Below, in pieces: positions 15,560-24,983 of a stretch of 64,000 nt of DNA (positions within the stretch are counted from its first letter, which is position 1; each line of letters opens with the position of its first letter). Below the pieces are notes generated by a model that was not told where the DNA came from, ran no database searches, and saw nothing but the letters and a program-made list of their open reading frames with translations. A program made the translations under genes and the position numbers. The DNA is from Paenarthrobacter sp. (GTDB lineage Bacteria > Actinomycetota > Actinomycetes > Actinomycetales > Micrococcaceae): contig JAPSHX010000005.1 of the NCBI GenBank assembly GCA_031179305.1, positions 123,808 to 187,807 of the forward strand, given 5' to 3'.

Positions 15560-17022
15560 ACCCTGCCGTTGGTCTGTCCGCTTTTCTGGCCGTTTCCATC
15601 GCGACGGCGGTTATTGGCTTCTACGGCTTGCGCATCTCACGCACCACCGGCGACTTCTACGTCGCCTCCCGGACTGTCCCGCCGTGGTGGAACGCATCCG
15701 CAATCGGTGGCGAGTACTTGTCCGCCGCCAGCTTCCTGGGCGTCGCGGGGCTGATCCTGCTTTCGGGAACCGACGCACTTTGGTTTCCCGTGGGGTACAC
15801 CGCCGGTTACCTGATGCTGCTGCTCTTCGTGGCCGCTCCCCTGCGCCGCTCCGGCGCCTACACCATTCCCGATTTCACCGAAGCCCGGCTTGACTCCAGG
15901 CTGGTCCGCCGGGTGACGAGCCTGGTGGTAGTGGCCGTAGGTTGGCTGTACATCGTCCCCCAACTCCATGGCGCCGCGCTCACCATCCGGATCACCACGG
16001 GACTGCCGTCGTGGGTAGGTTCGACGGCGGTGGTACTGGTTGTGTGCCTCACGGTGGTGGCAGGTGGAATGCGCTCCATTACCTTTGTTCAGGCCTTTCA
16101 GTACTGGCTGAAATTGACCGCTTTGGCTGTGCCTGTGGCGTTCGTTCTTCTGGTGCTGGCAGGCAACGGCACACAGCCACAGGCGCCCCTGCCGCTCAAC
16201 CCCACCGGCCAAAGTGCTGCCGGGGCTTACCAACACATATCGCTCCTGGTGGCGTTGCTTTTTGGAACCCTGGGCCTACCGCACGTCCTTGTGAGGTTCT
16301 ATACCAACCCGGACGGTCAATCGGCCCGCCGGACAACGCTGATCGTATTGGGGCTGCTCTCGGTCTTCTATGTGTTTCCCACACTATCGGGTGCCTTGGG
16401 GAGGATGTTCGCACCCGACCTCGCGCAATCCGGCCAGGCCGATGCCCTGGTCTTGTTGCTGCCCGGGAGGTTTGTGGGCGGCGTAGCCGGTGACATGCTG
16501 TCCGCCCTGGTGGTGGCCGGCGCCTTCGCTGCCTTCCTGTCCACGACGTCCGGGCTGGTGGTTTCCCTTTCCGGTGTCATCAGCCAGGACCTCTTTGGAG
16601 GAAGCGTAAAGGGCTTCCGCCTCGCGGCGTTGCTCGCCGCCGTCGTGCCTTTGGGTTTTGCCTTGATGACTGACACACTTGCACTGGCTGGAAGCGTTGG
16701 CTTGGTTTTTGCCTTCACGGCGTCCACCATCTGCCCGGTGCTGTTACTGGGGATCTGGTGGCGTGGGCTGACGGATGCGGGCGCTATCGCAGGGATGCTG
16801 ATCGGTGCGTTTCTTTGTGGCGGAGCCATGGTGGTAGGCACCCTCATGGGCCCGGGCAACGCACCCGCATGGTTGGCCCAGCCTGCAGCGTGGAGCGTCC
16901 CGGCCGCGTTCGCGGTGACCGTGACAGTGTCAGTCATGACGAAGAACCGTGTGCCGGCCTCAGTGAATCGGGTGATGTCACGCCTGCATGTGCCGGAGCG
17001 GCCGGTAGTTACGGAGAGATAG
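15556..17022 (+). CDS. Second sodium/solute symporter family transporter
   Basis: A 488-residue SSS-family transporter with about 13 helices. The N-terminal DFYVASRTVPPWWNASAIGG and EYLSAASFLGVAG block matches the ActP/MctC branch. GTG at 15556 overlaps the stop of the DUF485-like gene. It is the last gene of the kinase-regulator-DUF485-SSS operon and a paralogue of the transporter at 11046. The two may differ in substrate or affinity. Confidence 0.9.
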   Translation: MNPAVGLSAFLAVSIATAVIGFYGLRISRTTGDFYVASRTVPPWWNASAIGGEYLSAASFLGVAGLILLSGTDALWFPVGYTAGYLMLLLFVAAPLRRSGAYTIPDFTEARLDSRLVRRVTSLVVVAVGWLYIVPQLHGAALTIRITTGLPSWVGSTAVVLVVCLTVVAGGMRSITFVQAFQYWLKLTALAVPVAFVLLVLAGNGTQPQAPLPLNPTGQSAAGAYQHISLLVALLFGTLGLPHVLVRFYTNPDGQSARRTTLIVLGLLSVFYVFPTLSGALGRMFAPDLAQSGQADALVLLLPGRFVGGVAGDMLSALVVAGAFAAFLSTTSGLVVSLSGVISQDLFGGSVKGFRLAALLAAVVPLGFALMTDTLALAGSVGLVFAFTASTICPVLLLGIWWRGLTDAGAIAGMLIGAFLCGGAMVVGTLMGPGNAPAWLAQPAAWSVPAAFAVTVTVSVMTKNRVPASVNRVMSRLHVPERPVVTER

Positions 17023-17070
17023 CGGCAGCAAGCCGTTGTCCGCGGGCCCCACGGGGTGGACAATGGCGCC

Positions 17071-17769
17071 ATGTCCGATGAAGCGGGTGCCGCGAGCCCG
17101 GAACCGCCGGCGCCCACAACGGAGCTGTCTCCCAGCGTCCGGGCGCAATTGCTGGCCACGGAACACTGGAGCCTGCTTGCTTCAAGGAGTACCACCCAAA
17201 GCGAAGTCCTTACCCGCATCAGCATGTTCCTGACGTTCACTTCGGCAAGCCTGCTCAGTGTGGCACTCGTCGGTAACGCCACCCAATTTTCTGATGCGTT
17301 CCGTGCGTTCGCGCTGACCATTTTCAGTATCGATGTCGTGGTGGGCCTACTCACACAGGTCCGGGTGCTGAACGTGGGCATGGAGGATCTAATGTATGTC
17401 ATCGCCATGAACAGGCTTCGCGCGGCATATGTGGACATGGATCCTGGCATAGCCCGCTACCTGATGGCCGGCTACCACGACGACGTGGCGGGGTCAGACC
17501 GGACCTACTACTTCCTTGGTCCCCGGACATCCCTCAGCCAGCTGGCAGGCAGCAGCATGATGTTCATGATCACGGCAAACTCGGCACTGTTGGCATTATG
17601 GTCCGGATCCGTGCTCTTGGCGTTGGGGCTTCCCATGGCCGCATTCGTTTCGGTCGCCGTATTCGTGGCACTGGCGTTCTTCGCCGCTTCAATGCTCGTG
17701 GGTAAGCGGGCCTATGACCAGGCCTACAAGAACAATCCGCCAATCTCGCCCACTCCCCCGCAGGCTTGA
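17071..17769 (+). CDS. Hypothetical four-helix membrane protein
   Basis: A 232-residue protein using the ATG at 17071; an in-frame start at 17056 is also possible. The first 40 residues are acidic and Pro-rich. Hydrophobic pairs lie at about 55-75 and 80-100, and again at 165-185 and 188-212. A soluble loop (105-160) contains the pattern MNRLRAAYVDMDPGIARYL. The architecture resembles SLATT-like two-pair membrane proteins, but I cannot assign a family. It lies 48 bp after the symporter and is convergent with the DivIVA-domain gene. Confidence 0.6.
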   Translation: MSDEAGAASPEPPAPTTELSPSVRAQLLATEHWSLLASRSTTQSEVLTRISMFLTFTSASLLSVALVGNATQFSDAFRAFALTIFSIDVVVGLLTQVRVLNVGMEDLMYVIAMNRLRAAYVDMDPGIARYLMAGYHDDVAGSDRTYYFLGPRTSLSQLAGSSMMFMITANSALLALWSGSVLLALGLPMAAFVSVAVFVALAFFAASMLVGKRAYDQAYKNNPPISPTPPQA

Positions 17770-17797
17770 TTTCTTGGTCCTGGTCGGTGCCCGATCC

Positions 17798-18382
17798 TTA
17801 GTCGATGGCCGCCATAAGCTCTACAACACGCGCGAGAAAGGCATCTACCTGTGCCTCTTCGTAGCCATCCGCGCCCTTGGCCGCGCGGAAAACAGCACGC
17901 CGCACAGTGTCGACGCTCAAAGCCTGGTCGTGCTCGAGGTACCCAATAAGCTCGGCGCACAAGGCGTCGACATCCTGGACGTTGTAGCTGCGGGTCCTTT
18001 TCCCCGAGGGGCGCCGGAAGCGCTCGCCGTCGGGCCGGTGCAGCCTGCCGCGCAGTATGCCGGAGAGCTTGCCGATCTCACGCAACCAAGCCTCTTCGCC
18101 CTGCTGGCTGATGAGCTCGTCCCTTTCCCGACGCGCAAACGCGTCCTCCAGCCGGTCCAGCGCAGCATCTACGCTGTTGGCGTCGTAACCACCCTTGACC
18201 GGGTCAAAAGCCACAGCCCTTACATCTACGCTGGCCACCTGGTCGGCCGTACCCACAGGGTTCTCAAACGACGTCCTGGCTCGCTGGAGGAACTCATCCA
18301 CTTGCTTGGCGTTATAGCCGTACTTGCTGCGCTCCACGCGATCGAACGTTGCGGGAATCTGGCGTCGAATATCCAAGGCCAC
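17798..18382 (-). CDS. DivIVA-domain repeat protein
   Basis: A 194-residue protein with several copies of the DivIVA-domain motif F-x-x-x-x-x-G-Y-x-x-x-x-V-D: FDRVERSKYGYNAKQVDEFL near residues 13-32, FDPVKGGYDANSVDAAL, then RSYNVQDVDALCAEL and the degenerate AAKGADGYEEAQVDAFLARV near the C-terminus. It lacks the long coiled coil of Wag31, so it is a small paralogue of the polar-growth scaffold. It lies 20 bp downstream of cdsA on the same strand, as in other Micrococcaceae (from memory). Confidence 0.85.
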   Translation of the reverse strand: MALDIRRQIPATFDRVERSKYGYNAKQVDEFLQRARTSFENPVGTADQVASVDVRAVAFDPVKGGYDANSVDAALDRLEDAFARRERDELISQQGEEAWLREIGKLSGILRGRLHRPDGERFRRPSGKRTRSYNVQDVDALCAELIGYLEHDQALSVDTVRRAVFRAAKGADGYEEAQVDAFLARVVELMAAID

Positions 18383-18402
18383 TAATTTTCCTTCATTGGT
18401 TG

Positions 18403-19338
18403 TCAGACGCCGCTCAGCAGCGCGAACAGAACATAGGCTACAGGGGCTGCGAACACGATGGAGTCCAGGCGGTCCATCACGCCACCATGGCCGGGCAGGA
18501 TGCTGCTCATGTCCTTAACGCCAAGTTCGCGTTTGACCATGGACTCTGCGAGGTCCCCTGCGGTTGATGCGGCCACCATCCCAACGGCCAGCACCAGGCC
18601 CACCCACCAGGGCTTGTCGAGCAGGAAGATACAGGCGAGGACCCCAATGACCATGGCCCCACCCACGGAGCCCGCAAAGCCCTCCCAGGACTTCTTGGGG
18701 CTGATCTTGGGGGCCATGGGGTGCTTACCAAAGGTGGCACCAACGATGTAGCCGAATGTGTCATTCGAGACCACCAACAGCAACAAAGTGGCTATCTGCC
18801 ACGCGCCGTCGGGGATTCCGTTCGGCCAGAAGCCGAAGGGGGTGGCACCACCGGTGGCGTGGAGTGGCAAAGCTGCGAAGCTGATGAGGAACGGAACCCA
18901 AGCCAGTGTGAAAACGCCGGCAAACACACTGCGGGGCGCCCCGGCAGCGCTCTCGATGGACCGCCACAGCAAAACGGCTACGGAGCTCGCCGTCATAGTG
19001 AAAAGCAAACCCTCAAGTCCGCCAAAGTAGGCCGAAACCGGCATCACCAGACTGCCTACCATCACAGGGATGATCGGCATCCGGGTACCCTGCGCTTCAA
19101 GGGCCCTGAAAACCTCCCAAACACCCAGTACCGCGAAAGCAGTAGTGAGCAGGACAAATCCCAGCGGGAGGAAAAGCAATCCTCCCAAAACGGCCAAAAG
19201 CATGGCAAGCCCGACGCCGATGGCCGCCGGAAGATTCCGGCCGGCCTTGGGTGTGGGGTTCTTCCGCACGCGCCTGACGCGCTTGGGGGTATCGCGTGTC
19301 GGGACCCGCTCGGCGGGCGCCGGCTCAGCCTGGTTCAT
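18403..19338 (-). CDS. cdsA: Phosphatidate cytidylyltransferase
   Basis: A 311-residue integral membrane enzyme making CDP-diacylglycerol from phosphatidate and CTP. An N-terminal basic, Pro-rich segment (1-30) is followed by about eight helices. The C-terminal signature is clear: DLAESMVKRELGVKD, then LPGHGGVMDRLDS with the metal-binding aspartate. It abuts the frr gene (one-base overlap) in the order frr-cdsA. Its product feeds the phosphatidyltransferase type gene at 30324. Confidence 0.95.
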   Translation of the reverse strand: MNQAEPAPAERVPTRDTPKRVRRVRKNPTPKAGRNLPAAIGVGLAMLLAVLGGLLFLPLGFVLLTTAFAVLGVWEVFRALEAQGTRMPIIPVMVGSLVMPVSAYFGGLEGLLFTMTASSVAVLLWRSIESAAGAPRSVFAGVFTLAWVPFLISFAALPLHATGGATPFGFWPNGIPDGAWQIATLLLLVVSNDTFGYIVGATFGKHPMAPKISPKKSWEGFAGSVGGAMVIGVLACIFLLDKPWWVGLVLAVGMVAASTAGDLAESMVKRELGVKDMSSILPGHGGVMDRLDSIVFAAPVAYVLFALLSGV

Positions 19339-19895
19339 CAGACCTCGAGCAGCTCGGCTTCCTTGCGCTTGAGCAGTTCGTCGATGCTGTCCACATGCTG
19401 CTTGGTCAGGGCGTCGAGTTCCTTCTCAGCGCGTGCGCCCTCGTCCTCTCCGGCTTCGCCGTCTTTGACGAGCTTGTCCAGGGAGTCCTTGGCCTTACGG
19501 CGGATGCTTCGGATGGAAACCTTGGCGTCCTCACCCTTGCCCTTGACGATCTTCACGTATTCCTTGCGGCGCTCCTTGGTGAGCTCCGGGATGGTCACGC
19601 GGATGACATTGCCGTCGTTGGAAGGGTTGGCGCCAACCTCAGAGTCGCTCAGTGCCTTCTCGATGTCACGCAAGGCTGTCTTGTCGTAAGGGGTGATCAG
19701 GATGGTCCGGGCATCCGGCACACCGAATGAGGCCAGCTGCTGGAGCGGAGTCGGCGTGCCGTAGTACTCGACGATCACCTTATTGTAGAGGGCGGGGTTC
19801 GCCCGGCCAGTGCGGATCGACGCGAAATCGTCCTTGGCTACCTCCACCGCCTTATCCATCTTCTCGCCGGCTTCGAGCAAGGTCTCTTCGATCAC
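19338..19895 (-). CDS. frr: Ribosome recycling factor
   Basis: A 185-residue, full-length ribosome recycling factor, which splits post-termination ribosomes together with EF-G. Typical blocks are [19 protein letters not shown], the [13 protein letters not shown] hinge region and the C-terminal helix [27 protein letters not shown] before the ATG gives the ribosome-binding site. It lies 116 bp after pyrH. Confidence 0.97.
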   Translation of the reverse strand: MIEETLLEAGEKMDKAVEVAKDDFASIRTGRANPALYNKVIVEYYGTPTPLQQLASFGVPDARTILITPYDKTALRDIEKALSDSEVGANPSNDGNVIRVTIPELTKERRKEYVKIVKGKGEDAKVSIRSIRRKAKDSLDKLVKDGEAGEDEGARAEKELDALTKQHVDSIDELLKRKEAELLEV

Positions 19896-19936
19896 GGGTT
19901 TCTCCTCAGAAATAGTTGCTGCCCAACTTCAGGCGG

Positions 19937-19966
19937 CAATGCACAGTAAATCAATGCACAGTAAAG
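19937..19966. repeat. Tandem 15-bp direct repeat between pyrH and frr
   Basis: CAATGCACAGTAAAT is followed directly by CAATGCACAGTAAAG, two 15-bp units differing at the last base. It lies in the 116-bp spacer with a small GTCCGCC/GGCGGA hairpin, and could be a recent slippage duplication. Confidence 0.7.
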
Positions 19967-20011
19967 ATCCGCCACCAAGGGCGGACGGTCCTAGAAATAT
20001 CCTAGCCCTTG

Positions 20012-20749
20012 CTAGGGAGTAACCAGGGTTCCCAGCGTTTCGCCAAGGATGGCGCGGGTAACGTTGCCCTCACCTTCCATGCCGAAGACCACCATGGAGA
20101 GGCTGTTGTCCTTGCACATGGTCATTGCGGTCTGGTCCATGACCCGGATGTCACGGCGCAAGGCGTCATCGTAGCTGAGCACATCCAATTTCTCGGCTGT
20201 GGGGTCCTTCTTGGGATCCGCGGTGTAAACACCGTCCACACCGCTCTTGGCCATGAGGACCACGTCTGCGTGCACTTCGAGGGCCCGCTGCGCCGCAACG
20301 GTGTCTGTGGAGAAGTAGGGCAATCCGGCGCCTGCGCCGAAAATGACCACGCGGCCCTTTTCCATGTGGCGGATGGCGCGGCGGGGAATGTAGGCCTCCG
20401 CGACCTGGCCCATGGTGATGGCGCTCTGGACCCTGGTCTCCACACCGGCTTGCTCCAGGAAGTCCTGCAGCGCCAGGCAGTTCATCACAGTGCCCAGCAT
20501 GCCCATGTAGTCGGCCCGGGAGCGGTCCATACCGCTTTGCGACAGTTCGGCGCCGCGGAAGAAGTTACCGCCGCCGACAACAATTGCCACCTCTACCTCG
20601 GTGACTGCTGCCGCGATTTGCTTGGCAATGGCGCGGACCGTCTCCGGATCGACGCCGAGCTTGCCTCCGCCTATGACCTCGCCGGAGAGTTTCAGAAGTA
20701 CACGTCGACGGGTCTTCTCGGGCTGGATAGCAGTGTTGACGGTTTCCAT
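20012..20749 (-). CDS. pyrH: UMP kinase
   Basis: A 245-residue UMP kinase, phosphorylating UMP to UDP. It has [14 protein letters not shown] near residue 15, [10 protein letters not shown] near 63, and [20 protein letters not shown] in the nucleotide-binding half. The ATG at 20749 is chosen because family similarity begins there; the longer frame reaches back into the tsf terminator. It has its own upstream spacer after tsf. Confidence 0.96.
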   Translation of the reverse strand: METVNTAIQPEKTRRRVLLKLSGEVIGGGKLGVDPETVRAIAKQIAAAVTEVEVAIVVGGGNFFRGAELSQSGMDRSRADYMGMLGTVMNCLALQDFLEQAGVETRVQSAITMGQVAEAYIPRRAIRHMEKGRVVIFGAGAGLPYFSTDTVAAQRALEVHADVVLMAKSGVDGVYTADPKKDPTAEKLDVLSYDDALRRDIRVMDQTAMTMCKDNSLSMVVFGMEGEGNVTRAILGETLGTLVTP

Positions 20750-20822
20750 GGTGCCTTCCCGTTGGTGGACTCTGGCTAGATTATCGTGCTGTGGGTCCGC
20801 GCAGGTACTACCCGGACGGGTG

Positions 20823-20863
20823 CATGAAAAAGGGGCGGCCACCGAAGTGACCACCCCTTTTCA
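20823..20863 (-). terminator. Terminator downstream of tsf
   Basis: On the minus strand ATGAAAAGGGG pairs with the CCCCTTTT run, enclosing an inner GGTCAC-TTCG-GTGGCC hairpin with a stable TTCG loop. It sits 8 bp after the tsf stop codon and separates tsf from pyrH. Confidence 0.75.
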
Positions 20864-20870
20864 TGAATTA

Positions 20871-21707
20871 CTAGTTTCCGACGCGGAAACGGGTTACTGC
20901 GGTTGCCTTGACGCCGGCTTCTTCGAGGACCTGTGCAACAGTCTTCTTGGAGTCCTTGGCGAATGCCTGGTCAACCAGAACTTCACCCTTGTAGAAGCCC
21001 GTCACGCGGCCTTCAACGATCTTGGAAAGAGCAGCTTCGGGCTTGCCTTCAGCCTTTGCGGTCTCTTCTGCGATACGGCGCTCGGACTCGACCAGTTCGG
21101 CCGGGACATCCTCGCGGGTCAGGTAGTTCGGAGCCATGGCTGCAACGTGGACAGCGATGTCGTGTGCGGCGGTGGCAGCGGCTTCGCCCTCACCGTCGAC
21201 TGCAAACAGCACGCCGACCTGGGCCGGGAGGTCCTTGGACGTCTTGTGCAGGTAAGCGTCAACCGTGGTGCCCTCAACGCGGGAGATACGGCGGACAACA
21301 ACCTTCTCGCCGAGGACTGCGCCTTCTTCGACAACAACCTCGGACAACGGCTTGCCGTCGACCTCGGTGGCCAGCAGGGTCTCGAGGTCGGCTGCGCCGG
21401 ACTCGACTGCAACGTTGAGGACCTTGTCGGCCAGCTGGATGAACTTGTCAGCCTTGGCGACGAAGTCAGTCTCGCAGTTGACCTCGATCATTACGCCGAC
21501 GCCGCCGTTGACCTTGGCGGCAACCAGGCCTTCAGCAGTGGAACGGCCTTCGCGCTTGGTAGCACCCTTGAGGCCCTTGATGCGGATGATCTCGATGGCC
21601 TTCTCAGCGTCACCGTTGGCTTCGTCAAGAGCCTTCTTGACGTCCATCATGCCGGCGCCCGTGCGCTCGCGCAGGGCCTTGATGTCAGCAGCAGTGTAGT
21701 TCGCCAT
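20871..21707 (-). CDS. tsf: Elongation factor Ts
   Basis: A 278-residue nucleotide-exchange factor for EF-Tu. The N-terminal UBA-like helix block (DIKALRERTGAGMMDVKKAL at 8-27) and the core motif NCETDFVAK near residue 79 are diagnostic. It follows rpsB after about 120 bp on the same strand. Codon use is strongly biased, as expected for a highly expressed gene, which also produces long false frames on the other strand. Confidence 0.97.
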   Translation of the reverse strand: MANYTAADIKALRERTGAGMMDVKKALDEANGDAEKAIEIIRIKGLKGATKREGRSTAEGLVAAKVNGGVGVMIEVNCETDFVAKADKFIQLADKVLNVAVESGAADLETLLATEVDGKPLSEVVVEEGAVLGEKVVVRRISRVEGTTVDAYLHKTSKDLPAQVGVLFAVDGEGEAAATAAHDIAVHVAAMAPNYLTREDVPAELVESERRIAEETAKAEGKPEAALSKIVEGRVTGFYKGEVLVDQAFAKDSKKTVAQVLEEAGVKATAVTRFRVGN

Positions 21708-21828
21708 GTGAACCCCTCTGTCTAGAAATTTGTGTGTTTACGGACTGACAGGACGGCAGCCCACCGTGTGAGCCGCCATCCTGTCAGTTGCCCCCGACGC
21801 TGTATCCAGCATCAGGGAAGGTCCAGAT

Positions 21829-22701
21829 TTACTTGGCTGCTTCGGCTTCGCCGGCTGCAGCTTCAGTTGCTTCGGGAGCTTCTGCTGCGGGAGCTTCTGC
21901 GGCCGGAGCCTCAGCTGCTGCTGCTTCTTCAGCCTTGCTGCCTTCGAGGAGCTCGCGCTCCCACTCAGCCAGCGGCTCTTCCGGAGCTTCGGTGGTGCCC
22001 GTTGCGCGCTGGTTGCGGGCGATGAGGCCCTCAGCTACGGCGTCGGCAACAACGCGGGTGAGGAGGTTGACGGAGCGAATGGCGTCGTCGTTACCCGGGA
22101 TCGGGAAGTCAACTTCGTCGGGGTCGCAGTTGGTGTCCAGGATGGCTACAACAGGGATGTTCAGCTTCTTGGCTTCGTCAACAGCAAGGTGTTCCTTCTT
22201 GGTGTCAACAACCCAGAGAACCGAGGGAGCCTTGGTCAGGTTGCGGATACCACCGAGGTTGGACTCAAGCTTGGTGAGTTCACGCTTGAGGAGCAGGAGC
22301 TCCTTCTTGGTGTAAGCCGAACCGGCGACGTCGTCGAAGTTGATCTCTTCGAGTTCCTTCATGCGCTGGATACGCTTGGCGACGGTCTGGAAGTTGGTGA
22401 GCATACCGCCCAACCAACGCTGGTTGACGTACGGCTGGCCAACGCGGGTAGCCTGCTCGGCAATTGCTTCCTGAGCCTGCTTCTTGGTGCCAACGAACAG
22501 GACGGTGCCGCCGTGGGCGACAGTAGCCTTGACGAACTCGTAGGCGCGGTCGATGTAGGACAGCGACTGCTGGAGGTCAATGATGTAGATGCCGTTGCGC
22601 TCCGTGAAGATGAAGCGCTTCATCTTCGGGTTCCAACGACGGGTCTGGTGTCCAAAGTGGACGCCGCTGTCAAGCAGCTGGCGCATAGTTACGACGGGCA
22701 T
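21829..22701 (-). CDS. rpsB: Ribosomal protein S2
   Basis: A 290-residue S2 protein. [20 protein letters not shown] near the start and the [12 protein letters not shown] and [11 protein letters not shown] segments are family signatures. The C-terminal 55 residues form an Ala/Glu/Pro-rich tail with AAAEAP-type repeats, the long acidic extension usual in actinobacterial S2. GGAAGGAGC precedes the ATG. It heads the rpsB-tsf pair. Confidence 0.97.
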   Translation of the reverse strand: MPVVTMRQLLDSGVHFGHQTRRWNPKMKRFIFTERNGIYIIDLQQSLSYIDRAYEFVKATVAHGGTVLFVGTKKQAQEAIAEQATRVGQPYVNQRWLGGMLTNFQTVAKRIQRMKELEEINFDDVAGSAYTKKELLLLKRELTKLESNLGGIRNLTKAPSVLWVVDTKKEHLAVDEAKKLNIPVVAILDTNCDPDEVDFPIPGNDDAIRSVNLLTRVVADAVAEGLIARNQRATGTTEAPEEPLAEWERELLEGSKAEEAAAAEAPAAEAPAAEAPEATEAAAGEAEAAK

Positions 22702-23108
22702 GCCGACGCTCCTTCCGGCAGGTCATTCATGAGAGAGCCCATGGGGCTGCTCTTACCCTGCCAATAGTTGACGGTTGTTTAGCCTTTGCCCGGTTGGGCG
22801 TGGCTCCTGGCATCCATTGCACTTCTCATCCGGCACGGAGCCTGAGCTCGGCCGGACCGCAAGAGGCGCAATCCTCCGCAGCATAAAGCCATGAGGCTTA
22901 GCTGGTGGAGGGCTGGATACGCGTAGTCAGCCTGGGACCCTCACACATCTGAATGAGACATGTCCCTGAACAAGCTTGAGGGCACAGCAAACTGCTCCAC
23001 CAAGTGTACTACAGCGACCCCACTGATTTGACCGCGGGAAGCCAGCCGTTATCCACATACGGAAGCCAACCTGTCGCGCCACCGGGGCTGTCCGGGAAGG
23101 CTGGTTCC
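22702..23108. other. 407-bp divergent intergenic region, rpsB leader side
   Basis: No credible gene lies here. It must hold the rpsB promoter (minus) and the promoter of the M23-like gene (plus). The side next to rpsB has several short inverted repeats, and an in-frame GTG at 23004 before the M23-like gene is probably not used. No known riboswitch or tRNA pattern is recognised. Confidence 0.5.
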
Positions 23109-23633
23109 ATGACCGTTTTCAAGCTCATATTGACCACGTTTGCTGCCTCGGCCATCGTTGTCGGCAGCGCAAGCGCAGCTACACCGGCCAGTCCGGATCC
23201 GACGATGACACAGTCGACACAGGGGCAGTGGAGTTGGCCACTCTCCCCCGAGCCTTCCGTCCTGCGAACGTTCGACCCACCGGACAAACCGTGGCTCAGC
23301 GGGCATCGGGGTGTGGACTTGGGACCAACTCACGACGGCGCACCCGTCACCGCGCCGTCTGATGGCGTGGTGACCTTTGCCGGCGTCGTGGTTGATCGCC
23401 CGGTACTGACCATTGATCAAGGCGATGGCCTCAAGAGCAGTTTCGAGCCCGTGATCAGCGAACTGAAAACAGGTGACGCTGTCCGCAAAGGTCAGGTCAT
23501 CGGCACGATGGAACCCGGTCACTGCGGCAGTGCCACCTGCCTCCATTGGGGCGTGAGGAGGGGCGAGGACTACGTCAATCCGTTGGGCTTTGTGACGGAC
23601 ATGCGGCCGTCCATACTACTGCCGCTCAAGTGA
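23109..23633 (+). CDS. Secreted M23-fold (LytM-like) protein, probably not a normal endopeptidase
   Basis: A 174-residue exported protein. ATG 23109 gives a clear signal peptide (residues 1-23, cleaved near ASAA). The M23 fold follows: HRGVD supplies zinc ligands His66 and Asp70, and the last histidine motif, CLHWGV, supplies His146. However, the catalytic His of the usual HxH is Cys144, and the YxH position reads SSFEPV (110-115). Cys139 and Cys144 could form a disulfide. It may bind cell wall or regulate an amidase rather than cut peptides. The gene is divergent from rpsB. Confidence 0.85.
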   Translation: MTVFKLILTTFAASAIVVGSASAATPASPDPTMTQSTQGQWSWPLSPEPSVLRTFDPPDKPWLSGHRGVDLGPTHDGAPVTAPSDGVVTFAGVVVDRPVLTIDQGDGLKSSFEPVISELKTGDAVRKGQVIGTMEPGHCGSATCLHWGVRRGEDYVNPLGFVTDMRPSILLPLK

Positions 23634-23685
23634 GTCCCAGCATCGCCAAAGTCCCCGCCGCGTCTCCCCCACGCCAGCGGGCGTT

Positions 23686-24876
23686 CTACACGATGGCCGA
23701 AACGCCCGTGATGGCCCGGCCGGTCACCAGGGTGTTGATCTCATGCGTGCCCTCGTAAGAGTAGATGGCCTCGGCATCCGAGAAGATCTTGGCCATGCCG
23801 TAGTCCGTGACGATGCCGTTTCCACCCAGGATGCTGCGTCCCAGGGCAACGCTTTCGCGCATACGTGCCGTAGTGAAGGCCTTTGCCAAAGCTGACTGCT
23901 CATCCTTGGCCACACCGGCGTCTTCGAGTTGGGCCAGACGGACCATCATGCCCATTGAGGCCACGGTGTTTCCGAGGATTTGAACCAGTTGGTTTTGCAC
24001 CAACTGGAACGCGGCCAGTGGGCGTCCGAACTGCTGGCGCTCCACGGCGTAACTGCGGGCGACATCGAAGGCGGCCATTTGCAGCCCCACGGCCTGCCAC
24101 GCGACGGCCAGGCGCGTTACTTTCAAGACCTTGTTTGTGTCGCGGAAGCTGTTGCCGTTGGCGAGCTTGAAGAAGTCCGGCACCACCACATTGTCAAGAA
24201 TAATGTCCGCATTCTGCACGGTACGCAGGGAGATTTTGTTTTCAATCTTGGTGGCCGAGTAGCCGGGCAACGAAGTGTCCACCAGGAATGCCTTGACCTG
24301 GTTGTCTGCCATGTCCTTGGCGTAGATGACCACCCAATCGGAGAAGGTGGCGTTGCCAATCCAGCGCTTGGCGCCGTTGAGGATCCAGTTGTCACCATCG
24401 CGCCGGGCGGTCGTGCGCGTTCCGCCTGCGACATCCGAGCCACCCAAGGGTTCGGTCAGCCCGAAGGCGCCGATCTTCTTCAGTGAATAGATATCCGGCA
24501 GCCAGGCATCCTTCTGCTCCTGCGACGCGAGGGCCTCGATGGAGCCTGTGAAGAGTCCGTCGTGGACGCCCATAAAGGTGGCAATCGAAGCGTCCGCGCG
24601 GGTCACTTCAGCATGGAGCATGCCTGCAAACAGGTTTGAGTACCCCTGGCGGCGGACAGGACTGACAAGGTCCAGTTCGCCGAGCTTGGGAATAAGGTCC
24701 ATCGGGAACTCGCCGCGGTTCCAGCAATCCACCGCGATGGGCTTGACCTCGCGGGCGAGAAATTCACGGACCTCCGCCAGTCGGTCCTGCTCTTTTCCCG
24801 TCAGCATCTGCTCAAAGGCGTAGAAGTCACCATCGGCATACGGAAGGGTGGTGGCGTCGAATGCAGCGTTGGACAT
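23686..24876 (-). CDS. Acyl-CoA dehydrogenase, glutaryl-CoA-dehydrogenase-like
   Basis: A 396-residue FAD flavoprotein of the acyl-CoA dehydrogenase family. FGLTEPLGGSDVAGGTRTTA is the flavin/substrate loop, and the C-terminal YEGTHEIN places the catalytic Glu at about residue 375, as in glutaryl-CoA dehydrogenases. ATG 24876 is preferred because AAGGAG lies 7 nt upstream. A perfect 16-bp palindrome 108 bp upstream is probably its operator. No regulator or ETF gene is nearby. Glutaryl-CoA is a family-based guess. Confidence 0.88.
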   Translation of the reverse strand: MSNAAFDATTLPYADGDFYAFEQMLTGKEQDRLAEVREFLAREVKPIAVDCWNRGEFPMDLIPKLGELDLVSPVRRQGYSNLFAGMLHAEVTRADASIATFMGVHDGLFTGSIEALASQEQKDAWLPDIYSLKKIGAFGLTEPLGGSDVAGGTRTTARRDGDNWILNGAKRWIGNATFSDWVVIYAKDMADNQVKAFLVDTSLPGYSATKIENKISLRTVQNADIILDNVVVPDFFKLANGNSFRDTNKVLKVTRLAVAWQAVGLQMAAFDVARSYAVERQQFGRPLAAFQLVQNQLVQILGNTVASMGMMVRLAQLEDAGVAKDEQSALAKAFTTARMRESVALGRSILGGNGIVTDYGMAKIFSDAEAIYSYEGTHEINTLVTGRAITGVSAIV

Positions 24877-24983
24877 ATTCGCTCCTTCAAGGGTGGTCAC
24901 CTGCGACCACGTCAGGTCCGGGCCAACTGCGCTGAACCCACGGGCTGAAGTGGCAGGGCAGAGAAGTTACCGGCGAGTAGTAA

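Noticed and set aside
20601..21725. 374-residue open frame antisense to tsf
   Set aside because: Strong codon bias of tsf creates this frame. The residues are the complement of EF-Ts codons.
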